Source of the DNA: Wurfbainia villosa
Lineage: Eukaryota > Streptophyta > Magnoliopsida > Zingiberales > Zingiberaceae
DNA: 64,000 nt
Reading direction: 5' to 3'
Assembly (NCBI GenBank): GCA_025175895.1
Contig: CM045993.1
Span: 46,442,621 to 46,506,620, forward strand
Of this stretch, positions 22,443-35,330 are shown piece after piece. Both the position numbers and the translations under genes were made by a program. A model generated the notes under the pieces. That model made no database searches. It was not told where the DNA came from and was given only the letters and a program-made list of their open reading frames with translations. The number at the start of each line of letters is the position of its first letter. The first letter of the stretch is position 1.

Positions 22443-25072
22443 TGTAAAATACTGAAATTAAAATACGAAATTTAATGGCCAGAATTTCGGGGAAATAATC
22501 CTAGGGATTATTTTCGAGATTTTTAGGGAATTTTAGGAATTTTTCTGGATTTAAACGGACTCCGTACGAGATTTTTACGGGGATAAAGTAAATAGGCTTT
22601 AGAGGGGTCTATTTAAAGGGAATAAATACGCGATGGTAAAACCTAATTTTTCTATTTTCTATCTTTTTCTCCGTCGCATCCGACAGTTCTTCTAGCGACC
22701 CCATCTCCTTCGCCGGCAGTTCTCTCGCGCTTCCCTCTACCTCCGTGTCGCGCAAGCGCCGCCTTCTCTTCGCGTCCACCGACAGCAGCTCTGACCGCCA
22801 CCCTTCCCGGTGGCCAGGCCGCCGGCCTCCTCTGCCACCGACGACGCGCGCCGGCCTCCACGGCCACAGGATTTTCGCCGTCCATCTCGGCCGAGCCTCC
22901 CGCCGATGTTCAGCCGTTGTCGCTTTAGCGCTGGCGGACGAGTCGCGCCGCCGCCGCAGAGACGACACGCCGCTTCCCATTCGCGACATCCTCCGCCGGC
23001 TCCTCTTCCACTGTCGCGGCTGCAGCTCTTTCCACCGCCGGATATAGGGGGGGGGGTCACGGTGGCTTCGTGTGGGGTGCTAGGGCAGCAAGAGGAATTT
23101 CGGTGAACAAAGATTTGGGAAGGATACTGCCGGTAAGATTTCCAACGGCTGGTAAGCTCTGCTCCTCTCCCTTGGTTTGGACGGGATTTAGGTTTAAGGT
23201 GAGATTTTCCTTCACTCAGTTTGATCGGTGATTTAGGGTTTTAACAGGTGGAGAGGGTGGTGAGGTTTTATTGGGTGTCGATGTGGTTGTAAATACAGTT
23301 GGTTGGCTGTGAAGGGTTGTAAGTGGATTGTAGGTGCCAAGTTGTGGGATCCAAGTGTTGGATCGTGTTTGAGGGAAGGATTGGTTGTGGATGGAATTCT
23401 TAGGGCGGGTGAGCTTGATTGGTCGATTTGGGCTGATTCCGGTGTTATTCGGTTGATCGGTATGGTATTCGGAGGATATGGGATTTGGGCTAAATTAATT
23501 GTATGGATTGTTTGTGGATAAGGAAAATTGGAAATAGTTTGGGTTAATTGGGATATGAAGGAAATCGATTTGTTATTCGATTTGTCGGTGAATTGTATTT
23601 TTGTGCTTGACTATAGTCATGCTTATGCAGGTTTCGGTCACGAGGCAGGTCCCCAGTCGTGACGATTTGGTTCATTCTTGCGGGTATATATTCAGGCGGG
23701 TACTTTGACTTATCTTTTAGATATAGTCAAGTTGATATGTTAGTTAGAATAGCATGCAATACTTTTCATGTTTATATGCCTAGTATGCTTAGTGCCTATT
23801 TGCTACATGCATTTGATCAGTATGATTATATCTTCCCTGTGTTATTTGGATCATGGTTGCTTGGATCAGTTATATGCACTTATTGACTTTGCATATTATT
23901 CGGATGGATATTTGTAGTTGGATTTACATGCTTTAGTATCATGCACCATCTTGCATGATTGCATGCTGGCTGGACGGGGTTCCATTATTGTTGAGCCCGC
24001 AGCTAGTTACATGGCCTGCACACACTGCCACTCATGGGTTAGTGGTACATCAGGAGGGTGTGTGCAGTTGCTCTGTCAGGCTCCGCTGGACCGCTCATGG
24101 GTAGCGACGAGGCAGCGTGGTAGCGGGCAGGGATCCCTCCTCTGGCCTATGACACCGGGAGATGAGAGCTTAGCTCCCCCACTATGTTTGGGGCAGGAGG
24201 ATAGGTGTACTCCGACAGCATCCTGTCCACTCGGTCACTCAGGAGCAGTGATGGCAGAGTGCACAGTTGTCATAGCCCTACCCACTCGGCTTCACCATTG
24301 CGTGTGAGGCGGCTGACTGGCGTCAGGGGTGACCATGTCATTTGCACGACATGCATTTTTGCACGGATTGCATTTGTATTGTGTTTGCTGCATTATTGTA
24401 TTGATGCCTTGGATGTTGCATATGATTGACATGCATACAGGATTCATATTCTTATATATGTGATGACTTTATCTCTTATAGTAGGGCACGTGCTCCTATA
24501 TCAGGGTAGGAGACTCAGGTGAGTACAGTCCTTTTGCATTTATTTCTTGCTTACCATATATATGAGACTGTACTGGCATGATTAGTATTGTTAGCTATTT
24601 CTTGCTATTCATATCTACTATACCCGCAGAGTTCTTTGAACTCACCCGTTGATTATATCTATTTGAGGATGAAGCTATCGAGAGTCCAGCCAAACCCTCG
24701 TCGGGAAGTGTATTTTGTTATTTGTGTTTACGGTTTTTTGGGTATTTGGATTAGAATATATGTTTAGGATGAGTTGGATATTTGTACCTGTGGATGTTTT
24801 GGTATGTCCTTAGGGACCTTTGATCGGATTTTTATTTCGATTGGATTTCGTTTGAGTATTCCTGCCCAGATGGCAGAAGGGGTAAGTCTAGTTAGAGTAG
24901 ACTTTTGTTTACCTAGATTTGTTGGCCTGAGGCCTTATTATTATCTGCGTGTGATGTGGTATGATTCCTGGCCGTGTTGACGATGTATAGTGGCCGTAGG
25001 CCTTGTATTAAAATTGGTATTGTCACACCGCACAGGAGATGCCGGATTTTCGTCGGGGGACTCCTCGTGACA
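22443..25072 (+). repeat. GypA-2 5' LTR
   Basis: Starts TGTAAAATACTGAAATT and ends CTCCTCGTGACA, about 2.63 kb. A TATA-like TATTTAAA lies at 22610-22617, followed by a GC-rich block (22660-23060). It is longer than the 3' LTR because the latter has lost much of the GC-rich block. Confidence 0.9.
22610..22617 (+). promoter_or_regulatory. GypA-2 LTR TATA-like box
   Basis: TATTTAAA about 170 bp into the LTR, just before the GC-rich block. The same motif is present on the minus strand of the GypA-3 LTR at about 63207. The assignment is inferred from position. Confidence 0.4.
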
Positions 25073-25270
25073 ATTTATTTGCATCGAGCGTAGGTTTCGA
25101 GTTCCTTAGGGTCTTTGGGTTATGGAGTTCGCCAAGTTTGGCGGAGTTAACTGGTATTTTCGAGTTATACGGATTTCACGATTTTATGTTTCGGAAATTC
25201 GAGGTATTATTGACGAGGTCAATATGGGGGATTTGGTGGCGACAGGACATCTCCAGACAGCTAACAGGTA
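25073..25270 (+). other. GypA-2 leader with decayed PBS
   Basis: ATTTATTTGCATCGAGCG follows the LTR, where GypA-1 has ATTTATTTGGTATCAGAGCG, so the PBS is damaged. Homology to the GypA-1 leader continues to about 25250. Confidence 0.7.
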
Positions 25271-27418
25271 AATACATTCTAGAAAATTTTCTAGATTTAG
25301 TGCATATTATATTGGTTATATTTGGTTATGCGGTGATATCATGTTTTATCTAGGATTATTTTAACCTGATATCTATTGGACTGTTAGATTTTTAAGTTGC
25401 TGGTTTATAGATAGCATTTGGTTATAAATTGCTATTACTGTTATACGTAGCTTGTTATCATTGTGATAAAAAATGATTAGATATTATTGGTAGATGTTTA
25501 CCACTTAGGATTTGACTAGTATTAGGATTATTAGACTAGTTGAATAATATGAATAAGATGGATAAATTCGTAGAAGGTATATATAGAGGTTCTTTGACTC
25601 TTTAGATCCTAGTGCATGATGACATGATTACAGCTTATGTAGTTTAGCCCAGTAATGAACGCTGCATGAGGGAAGTCGACTGGGACATACCGCATCGATC
25701 GGGTGATCAACACCAGCGCAACTGACATTTGGCTATTGATTGCCATTAGTATGATTATGCTGTCGTTTATTAGACCGCGTGTTATGTGTTTTTGCGGTGG
25801 ATACCATGATTAAGACCAGTAGAGATAGAATAACTTAGATAAGGTTATTCTGTATGAGCGGATCTCTGAAATGAAACAACATTAGTGGAACCCTAGGTGT
25901 TGGAACCCTAGGCGTAATGATCCGGATGTGCATATTGGTATATGTGATTACCCATTTACTGTTTCAGTGATATGGTGATCGGAGGTCGAATGATTAGGAT
26001 GCGATTAATCCTTACTATATCTCCCATTCTTGGTTGAGAGAGAGAGTCTGCAGTAGAGTCTCTCTATAGGTAGGTGCTTTGTATACATGTGGTCTCTCAT
26101 GCATGGTTGAGATAATCTACTGCAAGATATATTCTTGCGTTATTCGTTCGGAGTTGGTAATAATCGGATTTGGATGACGTCTGTAGCTAGATAGCTACTT
26201 TACAGGTTAAGTAACCACGAGATCTGTTCGTGGTATGTTGTAGCATGCATGATTGAGCTGGTAGGACGATATAATTTGGGATTAACCCTCTTGAAGGGCT
26301 TGATAGTAGATTTGTGGCCTTTATTGGCTTTGATAGGCGTTTCCTGTTAGTGGGACGAAACCCTATGATTAATTGTCTCGACGCGATTATTAGTGGACTT
26401 ATGATTTTGATCGACCTTGATACCGATCATGTTGGAAGGGTTGGAAGGCTAGATTTAATCATCTAGACTTATTTATTTATAAGTTGATGATCTTTACCGA
26501 CTTTGGTAAACGTTTGGTATTAGAGGTGTTGAAACCCTCGCTTGATCGCCTCAAGGGGCTTAATTGTAGATCGATGATCCTTATCGATTTTGATAGATGT
26601 TCTATGCTAGATATATTGGATAACCCTAGGTTTAACAACCTAGGATAATCGACTGCTCACGCAACCTATTGGTGATAGTATGCTAATGCCTGCAGTCGAT
26701 AATTAGATATTTATATACAACTCGCCTATTCACGAGTCTCTATTCGTGGTAGCATATAGCGCGTGAGACCGTGCTATTGATTGTCGGTCCATGGGTTACG
26801 TCGAGGTAGCTCATAGATAGTTTCCTTTTGTGTGAGAGCCACGAGACTTTATCGTGGTATTCGGATGTGCACCGCTTGTTGCAAAGTGGTTGTGTATGTT
26901 AAGTAGTATATTTGTATACACGATCGTGATAGTAGACATCGATATTGGTACTCTGAGGGTTGGGTTACTCTAGCTTGTTCCCTGTGACTTCCATTATGTG
27001 CATTATGATTATGCACTATTGTCTATACATCCACAGAGTGATTGTACTTATCCCCTCCTCATTTATCCTCTAGGTTAACTGATGGAGGACGTGTCATATT
27101 GATCTACCTTCGAGTCGCTCAGAGAGTTCCTTGCCGTGCTTGTCCCACTGCATCGTCGAGATGCCGCTTTGTTTACTTTATTGATATTGCATTTTATTTA
27201 TGCACTTTGGATTTTGGTCGCAATTTGATTTGGTATCACAAAACTATTTTACTTTGATTGATATATGTTTAGTCGTGCATGCATGCAGTTATTGAAATAC
27301 TTATATTTCTATAATTATTTCGAGGTTTTTACCATATTTGGTCCATGGATTCTGGATATTGTCACTAAGGGGCTCCCTTGTCATTTGGATGACGGATATG
27401 CCCCCAGGACGTGACAAT
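25271..27418 (+). other. Unassigned 2.1-kb interior stretch with LTR-like end
   Basis: No protein domain recognised. It ends with a CCCCCAGGACGTGACAATTTT, reminiscent of the GypA LTR terminus plus leader, and a leader-like sequence follows (27419-27530). It may be a diverged solo LTR or a second element fused into GypA-2; the left end is not visible to me. It contains weak ~115-bp repeats at 26270-26640. Confidence 0.35.
26270..26640. repeat. Degenerate ~115-bp tandem repeats
   Basis: Three or four units share a core like GATGATCCTTATCGATTTTG followed by an AACCCT segment about 30 bp later. They are strongly diverged from one another. Confidence 0.4.
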
Positions 27419-27869
27419 TTTATTGGTTTTTGGTTTTGGTTTGTGGGTTTTGTGTTTCGAGGATTTTCTTATCCTTGGATTTTTTGGGAGTTCTCGTGTT
27501 TTGGGACCAAGCAAGCTGAAGGATATCTCTGAGCTATAGGAAAAGTATTGTCTTTAGTAGTTACGGTACTTTTGTGGCTAGGAAAACTATTGACTTAGTG
27601 AAATTGCCCCTACTCCTGGGTGTGGACGAGTTCGATGACGTATTGATCTTGAGTAATCTAATGATGATTTCAGAGGTACGTATTCTTTAGAGGTGTCGAC
27701 TGATGTCGAATTAGTAAGCTATGTATATGGCTTGCTAGTCATCCATTTGAAGGTCAAGGAGTAAACCCTCAGAAAATATCAGTCCCTACTATTAGTGATT
27801 TGGTTATGGATAAGGCGTGTATGCGTACACTGGTCAAGACGATGAAAGATCGTTTTACCTTATTATAGG

Positions 27870-28240
27870 AGGTGTTGTATGGGATGTTTATTTGTCCCAG
27901 TATTTCTTCCAGAGAAGATCCGGAACTCTTGGTTAAAAGAGAGATGGACCTTTGAGGTTATACAACGATTTTCGATGATGGAATGTGGTAGTGGTAGAAG
28001 GAAATGATTATCCTTCATGGTGGATTGAGGATCTATTTAGATCAGCTATAGGACACCTGTGTATACTCTAGGATTGATTTATGATTGGTGTGTTGATATT
28101 GTAGTGACAGGGTGTCATACAATTATCAAAGTTATAGGGATGATTGATATATCATCAGCCTAGAGTAAAGAGGATGCAGGTGTATAGTGATGACAATTTC
28201 ATACTTGGTATGAATTGTACGAGGTTTGATTATCTTGTTT
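27870..28240 (+). pseudogene. pol: GypA-2 reverse transcriptase remnant
   Basis: Decayed Ty3/gypsy RT is recognisable by spacing: a PSISSRED...PELLVKREMDL stretch (27895-27955, compare the PSxSPWGAPVLFVKKKDG position), and CVYSRIDL (28040-28070), where the catalytic-domain KIDLRSGYHQ motif is expected, followed at once by a stop. The GypB copy at 42690-43110 aligns with it in reverse. There are many stops and no function. Confidence 0.65.
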
Positions 28241-28990
28241 GACTTATGACGACTTAGTCGTCCAGGGATTTGGGAAATCGTGTATTCTGGACACGATTGG
28301 ATCATTTGTGATGGTGGCAGTTGGAGTTGAGCACTCGGCCACTGTAAATGATGATTTTCTGGTATTGATTTGATTTATTATTACCATAGATATGGATAGG
28401 ATGCTCTAGTGGTATTACACCGCTGACGGGTAATGGAATTTATTTAGTCTGAAGCTTGTGAAACTAGTTTCGTGGCCTGCACGATGGTTGACTTTACACC
28501 GAGTTGTTTGATCATTCTCGGGTGAAGGAAGGGTTAATTTATACGCGATGCAATGTTTCGTAGAATGGAGCGTTTCTGTTTTAGTTGATTGAGACGTATC
28601 CCATGGTTACGTCAAATGAGGAACTACGAGATGGGTTGTCATATATATATATGACGTGGACTTAGCAGATATTATGTTGTTTTGTAGAGGTGAGGAGCAG
28701 ATATGCTTATGAGGTTTTAGCTAGCTACTGTGTAGTTGCATTTGAATTTCGGAAGAGTTATTATTGATTCGGGAACAACAGATAGATTCCTGTTGTGATG
28801 TTAGAGAGCATTTACCATAGAGTTGTACTCTTGCTCTACCGGTTCGGAATTAGTGATAGTGGAATTTGTATGTCGAGGTGGCTAGATAGCTACCGACACG
28901 AGTCCCGGCGTGGTAGCATGTCGCTGCTGTAAGTAGTGCCTTTGACATTACTACGAGAGCCAAGAGGCTTGGTCATGATATTTTGATAAG
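28241..28990 (+). pseudogene. GypA-2 RT/RNase H to integrase interval, decayed
   Basis: Aligns in reverse with GypB 42050-42600, for instance GAGACGTATCCCATGG at about 28590 with the GypB counterpart near 42130. No readable domain remains. The assignment rests on its position between RT and integrase remnants. Confidence 0.4.
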
Positions 28991-29627
28991 TATCAAGAAG
29001 ATTGCAATAGGTTCTATATGCTGCGATGTATCGGATTGTATTCGGAAAATAGTAAGTGTTGAAACGTTCTCCATGGTGGAACGACATGCAGGACATAGTT
29101 GATTGTGCAGTCTGGTGTGCAGTGTGTCAACTAGTAAAGGTGGTATATAAATAATCAGGAAGGTTCTGTACCGAGATGGACGTGAAAGCATAGTATGATG
29201 GACAGTGTTGGGAGATTATTTGGAATTCGGAAAGGACTTAGTATGATTAGTTAAGTCCGCTCATTTTCATTCGATCCATACGAGGAGTTTGTTGGATCAC
29301 CGGATAGGTTATATTGTGGCGATTTCAGTTCATGGAGGATCTTTGAGTATCGTATGTGATAGCGATTCAGATTTACCTTAGGATTATGGTAAAGTCTTTA
29401 ACAGTCACTGACATAGAGCTCCACTGTACATAGATACTTATGATGGTCGATATGAAGATACTATTCATACTCGGAAAAGCTACTAGAAGCAAGTGTGATT
29501 TGATTTTAAGGATATCAAGAACCCACTTAGTCACTTGAGGTGTGACTTGTCTCCAGATGCTTGAGATGGTTGTTGGGACATCTCGCACTAATATATTTAG
29601 TAGGAAATTGGGGACCAAATTTTTATT
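28991..29627 (+). pseudogene. pol: GypA-2 integrase remnant with collapsed 3' end
   Basis: Traces of the integrase core are present: a DRL...F segment (29290-29330), RFRFT where SDRDPRFT is expected (29355-29380), and a LEKLLEAS segment where LEDMLRA is expected (29470-29500). The remaining ~200 residues normally found after the catalytic Glu are missing. The sequence goes straight to the terminal GGGGACCAAATTTTTATTAG. GypA-3 has the same structure. Confidence 0.6.
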
Positions 29628-29638
29628 AGTGGGGAGAA
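29628..29638 (+). other. GypA-2 polypurine tract
   Basis: AGTGGGGAGAA immediately before the 3' LTR TGTAAAATAC. Confidence 0.8.
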
Positions 29639-31913
29639 TGTAAAATACTGAAATTAAAATAGGAATTTTTATGGCCAGAATTTCGAGGAAATAATCCTTT
29701 GTATTATTTTCGAGATTTTTAGGAATTTTTAGGTATTTTTCTAGATTTAAGTAGATTTTTACTGGGATAAAGTAAAAGGGAATAAATACGCATGGAAAAC
29801 CTAATTTGCCCATGCCGCCGGTTCCCGGCCGCTTTTTCAGCGCGACGACCAGTCGCCACGCGCAGAGACGCAGCCGCCCCATTCGCACATCCTCCGCTGC
29901 CTCTTCCACGCGCCGCAGCCTTCTTTCCGCACGGATATAGTCGGCTGCGCTGCTAGGCGAAGAGGAATTTCGTGAACAAAGATTTGGGAAGGATATCTCC
30001 GGTAAGATTTCCAACTACTCGTAAGCTCGCTTCCCTCTTGGTTTGACGTGTGATTTAGGTTTAAGGTGAGATTTTCACTACTGAGGTGATTTAGGTTTTA
30101 ACAGGAGAGGGTGGTGAGGTTTTTTGGGATCATGTGGGAAATCGCTTGGGTTGCAGTTTGTAAGTGGGAAGGTGCTGGGCTGTGGAATTTGGATCGTGGT
30201 TTGAGGGAAGGATTGGTTGTGATGGGCTGCGATGATTGGTGATTGTGTCGTTTTATCTGAGGATTGGGCTGTGATATTGTTTGATCTTGAGGTATGTAGG
30301 TGATGAATGGTTAATTGATGGGATTTGGGCTAAATTAATTGTATGGATATTTGGACAAGGAAAATTTGAAATAGTTTGGGTTAATTGGGATATGACGGAC
30401 ATCGATTTGTTTTTCGATTTGTCGGTGAATTGTATTTTTGTGCTTGACTATAGTCATGCTTTATGCAGTGTTTGGCCACGAGGCGTGTCCCCAAATGTGA
30501 CGCATTTGGTTTCATTCTGATATATATTCAAAGTGTATTTTGACTTATCTTTTAGATATAGTCAAGTTGATATGTTAGTTAGATAGCATGCAATACTTTT
30601 TCATGTTTATATGCCTAGTATGCTTAGTGCCTACTAGATACATGCATTTGATAGATATGATTATATCTTCCCCGCTTATTTGGATCATGGTTTTGGATCA
30701 TATATGCACTTATTGATTTTGCATATTATTCGGATGGATATTTGTAGTTGGATTTACATGCTTTAGTATCATGCACCATCTTGCATGATTGCATGCTGGC
30801 TGGACGGGGTTCCATTATTGTTTAGCCCGCAGCTAGTTACATGGCCTGCACACACTGCCACTCATGGGTTAGTGGTACATCAGGAGGGTGTGTGCGCTTG
30901 CTCACAGTTCACCGCCGACCGCCATGGGTAGCGACGAGGCGCATGGTAGCGGGTGTGATCCCTCCTCCGCCTATGACACGGGAGATGAGAGCTTAGCTCC
31001 CCACTATGTTTGGGGCAGGAGGATAGGTGTACCTCCGACAAAGATCCCGCCCACTCTGGCCACCAGAGCAGTGATGGCAGAGTGCACAGTTGTCATAGCC
31101 CTACCCACTCGGCTTCACCATCGCGTGTGAGGCGGCTGACTGGCGTCAGGGGTGACCATGTCATTTGCACGACATGCATTTTGCATGGATTGCATTTGTA
31201 TTGTGTTTGCTGCATTATTGTATTGATGCCTTGGATGTTGCATATGATTGACATGCATGTGATTCATATTCTTATATATGTGATGACTTTATCTCTTATA
31301 GTAGGGCACGTGCTCCTATATCAGTAGGAGACTCGTGAGTACACCTTTTGCATTTATTTCTTGCTTACCATATATATGAGACTCAGATCGGCATGATTAG
31401 TATTGTTAGCTATTTCTTGCTATTCATATCTACTATACCCGCAGAGTTCTTTGAACTCACCCCGTTGATTATATCTATTTCAGGATGAAGCTATCAGGAG
31501 AGTCCAGCTGCCAAACCCCCTCGTCGTGGAAGTGTATTTTGTTATTTGTGTTTACGGTTTTTTGGGTATTTGGATTAGAATATATGTTTAGGACTGGAGT
31601 TGGATATTTGTACCTGTGGATGTTTTGGTATGTCCTTAGGGACCTTTGATCGGATTTTTATTTCGATTGGATTTCGGTTGAGTATTCCTGCCCAGATGGC
31701 AGAAGGGGTAAGTCTAGTTAGAGTAGACTTTTGTTTACCTAGATTTGTTGGCCTGAGGCCTTATTATTATCTGCGTGTGATGTGGTATGATTCCGGTCGT
31801 GTTGACCGATGTATAGTGGCCGTGTAGGCCTTGTATTAAAATTGGTATTGTCACCCGTACAGGGGAGATGCTGCCGGATTTTCGTCTGTCGGGGACTCCC
31901 TCGGGGCGTGACA
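29639..31913 (+). repeat. GypA-2 3' LTR
   Basis: Starts TGTAAAATACTG and ends CTCGGGGCGTGACA, about 2.28 kb. The TSD AAATC follows. Compared with the 5' LTR it has many small differences at CAG/CTG sites, for example GACAGCATCCTGTCC (24214) against GACAAAGATCCCGCCC (31037). Confidence 0.92.
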
Positions 31914-32932
31914 AAATCCATATTTAAGCTTACCTAACATTGCTTCATGGCTAATTCGGGAGAACAAATCCATTGTCCAAATCATCCAACTTCTTGATTC
32001 ACCTTTGAAAATACGATATGAACAATTAAACTGAATTAAAGACAACAACCCATCTCTACCTATAATTACAAAATGTATCACAGGTATCATCAATCTAATT
32101 TAAACCTTACCTCAATCGTTCATCTCCCACACCCCCATTCGGAAACATTCTCCTCCTAGCGTTGCTTCACTCCCACAGCATATCTAAAACCAAATTCCAT
32201 TGCCAAGTCTTCCAGCTTGCTCACCCAAATGTTTCCTGCATTTTGGATCAACAAAAAATTGAACACCAGGCGTTATATCAAACACTGACTCGTGCACACC
32301 CAAAAATGAGAAGAGAAGGATGAAGCTGAGATCGCAGTATCAACAACGTTGTTGGCATGCTACTTCACTGGTCGGAGGAAGGTCGACGATGGCTGAGCAG
32401 AGGGGCGATCAATTGCTACTCGCGGTGAGCATCTCCGACGATGAAACAACCGAAGAAGAGGCCAACATCGATGATTAGAGTGATCTGGAAGACTAGGGCT
32501 CAGACAGGTTGAACAGCGACGGCGACAGAAATCCATCAACTCATGGCGATAGTGGATCCAACTTGCGACGACGTCGACCCGTGCTCGAGCGATGGCGTTG
32601 TATCGACTGGAGGCTCGCGGTGGTTGACAAGCAGAGGAAAAGGCTGCGGCGATGGTGGCGTCGTCGGGTTGCCTCTTGATTAGGCGGTCGGCAGCGTGAG
32701 GAAGGGGATCGACTGCATCGGGCGGGAATCGGGCTAGATCGGCACCGGCGACAGCGGCTAATCCAACTCCGGTGGCAGCGACAGTGGTTATGGCTCGAGG
32801 AGGCGGCCATCAGCGGCAGTGGAGCAGCAGCGACGAGTTGCGTTGCGATGACGCTTGATTCGGAGAAAAGGAAGAGCGACGGTGGTGCTCGCGCGGCTTG
32901 CGCAGCGAGCGGCAGCGACTGTGGAGGCGAGC
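31914..32932 (-). repeat. GypB 3' LTR, segment 2
   Basis: Continues the GypB LTR interrupted at 22442; matches 59549-60565. It contains the start of a GC-rich block (32380-32932). Conserved Arg/Ser-rich frames here are duplicated in the other LTR and look like by-products of base composition. It ends at the Cop-3 insertion. Confidence 0.88.
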
Positions 32933-34809
32933 TGTAGGGATTTCTTATGCAAAATAACATATGCGCAACAGAAAAATAGGATCCCTTCCAAGTGATCCTT
33001 GCGAAAGATAACCTCGTACAAAAAATAAATTTCTCAAAACCTATCTTATAGGAGAATATTACCTTTGTTGCGTGCCCTTTTTAATCCCGCTTCTCCTTGG
33101 GTTTGTTGGATCTTTTAGCACGTTCAAATGTCCGTGCCTCTATATGTATCCACACGAGCAAGCTCTTGTCTCACAAAAGAAACTAGAAGAGCTCTCCTTT
33201 ACTTCTTGCTAGAGAAGTCCCTAAAGGAGAGGAAGGTAGGGAAAAAGAGAAAGGAAGAAGAAGACCACTCTTCTTGCTAGCCTACACTCACAAAAACCAC
33301 ACAACCAAAGCCTCTCACCACCAAGCTCTCTCCAAGCCTCAAGCTCCAACTACTTGGCCGGCCTGAGTGTTTTATAGGATTGGAAAAACCTTTCACCTCC
33401 TATCACATTCAATGCAATCAATTGCATTGAAACACAATAAAACAAGGAGTTACACTCCTTGTTTGGCAGACCACATGTGGAGGAAATCCAAAGGTCAAAA
33501 CACTTTGTCTCCTTCCACCTCATCAAGCTTAGGTGGCATGCTTATGTGGCATTCATGCATGTTGAATTAATCTTTATTAATTCAATAAGCTTATGTTATC
33601 ATATTGAATTTAATCTCATTAAATCAATAAGGTAACATATTAAATTAATCTTATTAAATCAATTTAGCTTAGGCTATCATGATAACATATTTATTTAATC
33701 TTATTAAATTAATAAGCTTAGCATATTGAATTAATCTCATTAAATCAATAAGCTAAAATTCTCTTTAAGCTTAAAGTCCAAAAACCATTTTTGTACTTAA
33801 GCTTATTCCCAAATTATTCTAGTCAAACTAGAATGCACTAATTCTTCTAATCATCATGCTCTGTGTGTGACCCTATAGGCTCTCATAACGTTGGCAGTGG
33901 ATCTAAACTCTTTTAGATACACAAGCAAAGAGCGGCATCTAGCAATGCATCATTTCTATCCAAGTTACGAAATAAGTCAAGATCCGACTAACGTTTCCGT
34001 GACTACTATAATGTATGACCGTGTCCTTCTACCCTTGATATCAGATTGACCAATGAGGCATAGACCGTGTCATCCTCGATCAATCTATGTGTTTCTTGAT
34101 CCCTGAGTAAACTAACTCAAACAAATGAGCTCAATATCTCATATTGACTCATTCGAGCATGACCATGCGTTTTAGTAGTTCTACTCAATCAAGGGGCCCA
34201 CAGATATCACTCCCGTCATATGGGAGGGATAGATCCCATCTACATCACTCATATTCCTCCGCATAATTTGTTATATACCCAGTAATCGCCTTTATGGTCC
34301 ACCCTATTACGGGTGACGTTTGACGATACCAAAGTACATAACTCCTTATGTAGGGAACCGTAGTGACTTCAGGTTTGAGGACTATTCATACCACATGAGA
34401 AAGTTTATGACACTCATATGACGATCCATGAAACTTTCTCATGGCAGGTCAGTTCAGTATATATTCTCTAATATATACCCATGTGTCAACTTGATATCAT
34501 ATATCCATGACTTGTGAGATCAAGTCATCAATTGACCTACATGCTAGTCTTTATGTATTAATATTGCCCTTGCATATTAATACTTGAACAGGAACATTTA
34601 GGAAAGTGTTCTCTACAGCCTCTCATAATCAATTCTGTCAATTGATGTGTTGTAGATAAGAACCTACTTTTCTAGGGCATTATTATATTTAATTTAGCTG
34701 GCACAAGCAAGACGTAAATATAATAACCAATCCTTTGCCTTTGTAGAATATGATACAAAATGTTCTTTATTCAACCATCACATGATTGGTTCTAGGGCTA
34801 TAACTAACA
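32933..34809 (-). repeat. Cop-3 3' LTR
   Basis: On the plus strand it runs TGTAGGGATTTCTT to CTATAACTAACA, 1877 bp, the reverse of the Cop-1/2 LTR. A TATA box (reverse of CCTATAAAAC) lies at about 33370-33378. Confidence 0.92.
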
Positions 34810-34810
34810 A

Positions 34811-34819
34811 TCTCCCACT
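34811..34819 (-). other. Cop-3 polypurine tract
   Basis: TCTCCCACT on the plus strand, next to the LTR end. Confidence 0.8.
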
Positions 34820-34823
34820 AGCA

Positions 34824-35330
34824 CTAGTACCAATCACTACAATATCTAATACCTAGTGACCTAGTGTGACCATCATGCTTCCTCTGTGCCAAATCCTTGC
34901 TTAATGGATCCGCGATGTTAGCTTCTGTCGGTACTCTGCATATCCTCACATCTCCTCTATCGATGATCTCTCGAATGAGATGGAAGCGCCGCAGTATGTG
35001 TTTGGTCCGCTGATGTGATCGAGGTTCCTTAGCCTGTGCAATAACCCCATTGTTGTCACAATAGAGGTCTATTGGATCTGCTATGCTAGGAACTACCCCA
35101 CCAAGTTCACTGATGAACTTGCGGAGCCAAACAGCCTCCTTTGCTGCATCAGACGCAGCAATATACTCGGCTTCTGTTGTAGAATCAGCAACTGTGTCCT
35201 GCTTCAAACTCTTCCAGCTCACAGCTCCACCATTCAGGCAAAACACGTACCCCGATTGCGATCTATAGTCATCCTTGTCTGTTTGGAAGCTTGCATCACT
35301 GTAACCCTTTACAGTTAGCTCCTCATTGCC
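34824..35330 (-). pseudogene. pol: Cop-3 RNase H
   Basis: The frame 35246-34824 carries the whole RNase H core in order: KQDTVADSTTEAEYIAASDA (including the acidic Glu), AVWLRKFISELGG, IDLYCDNNGVI (Asp), RRFHLIREIIDRGDVRICRV, ending in DWY and a stop at 34824. Most of the domain is intact. It is split from RT by a frame change between 35250 and 35360. Confidence 0.9.

Larger units (their letters stand above)
22443..31913 (+). mobile_element. GypA-2: Ty3/gypsy element, plus strand, decayed
   Basis: 5' LTR 22443-25072, interior 25073-29638, 3' LTR 29639-31913, flanked by AAATC at 22438-22442 and 31914-31918. The empty site is visible in the sister LTR near 59553 (ATAATAAATCCATATTT). The interior holds RT and integrase remnants only. 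No gag was recognised with confidence. Confidence 0.92.

Noticed and set aside
23918..24307. 129-codon ORF, similar to 19449-19763 reverse and 30888-31130
   Set aside because: A conserved segment of the GypA LTR. The frame is not kept in all copies (different frames and stops), so the conservation is that of the repeat, not of a protein.
29373..30014. 213-codon reverse ORF crossing the GypA-2 interior/LTR junction
   Set aside because: It is antisense to the integrase remnant and spans the polypurine tract and LTR start; no similarity to a known protein.
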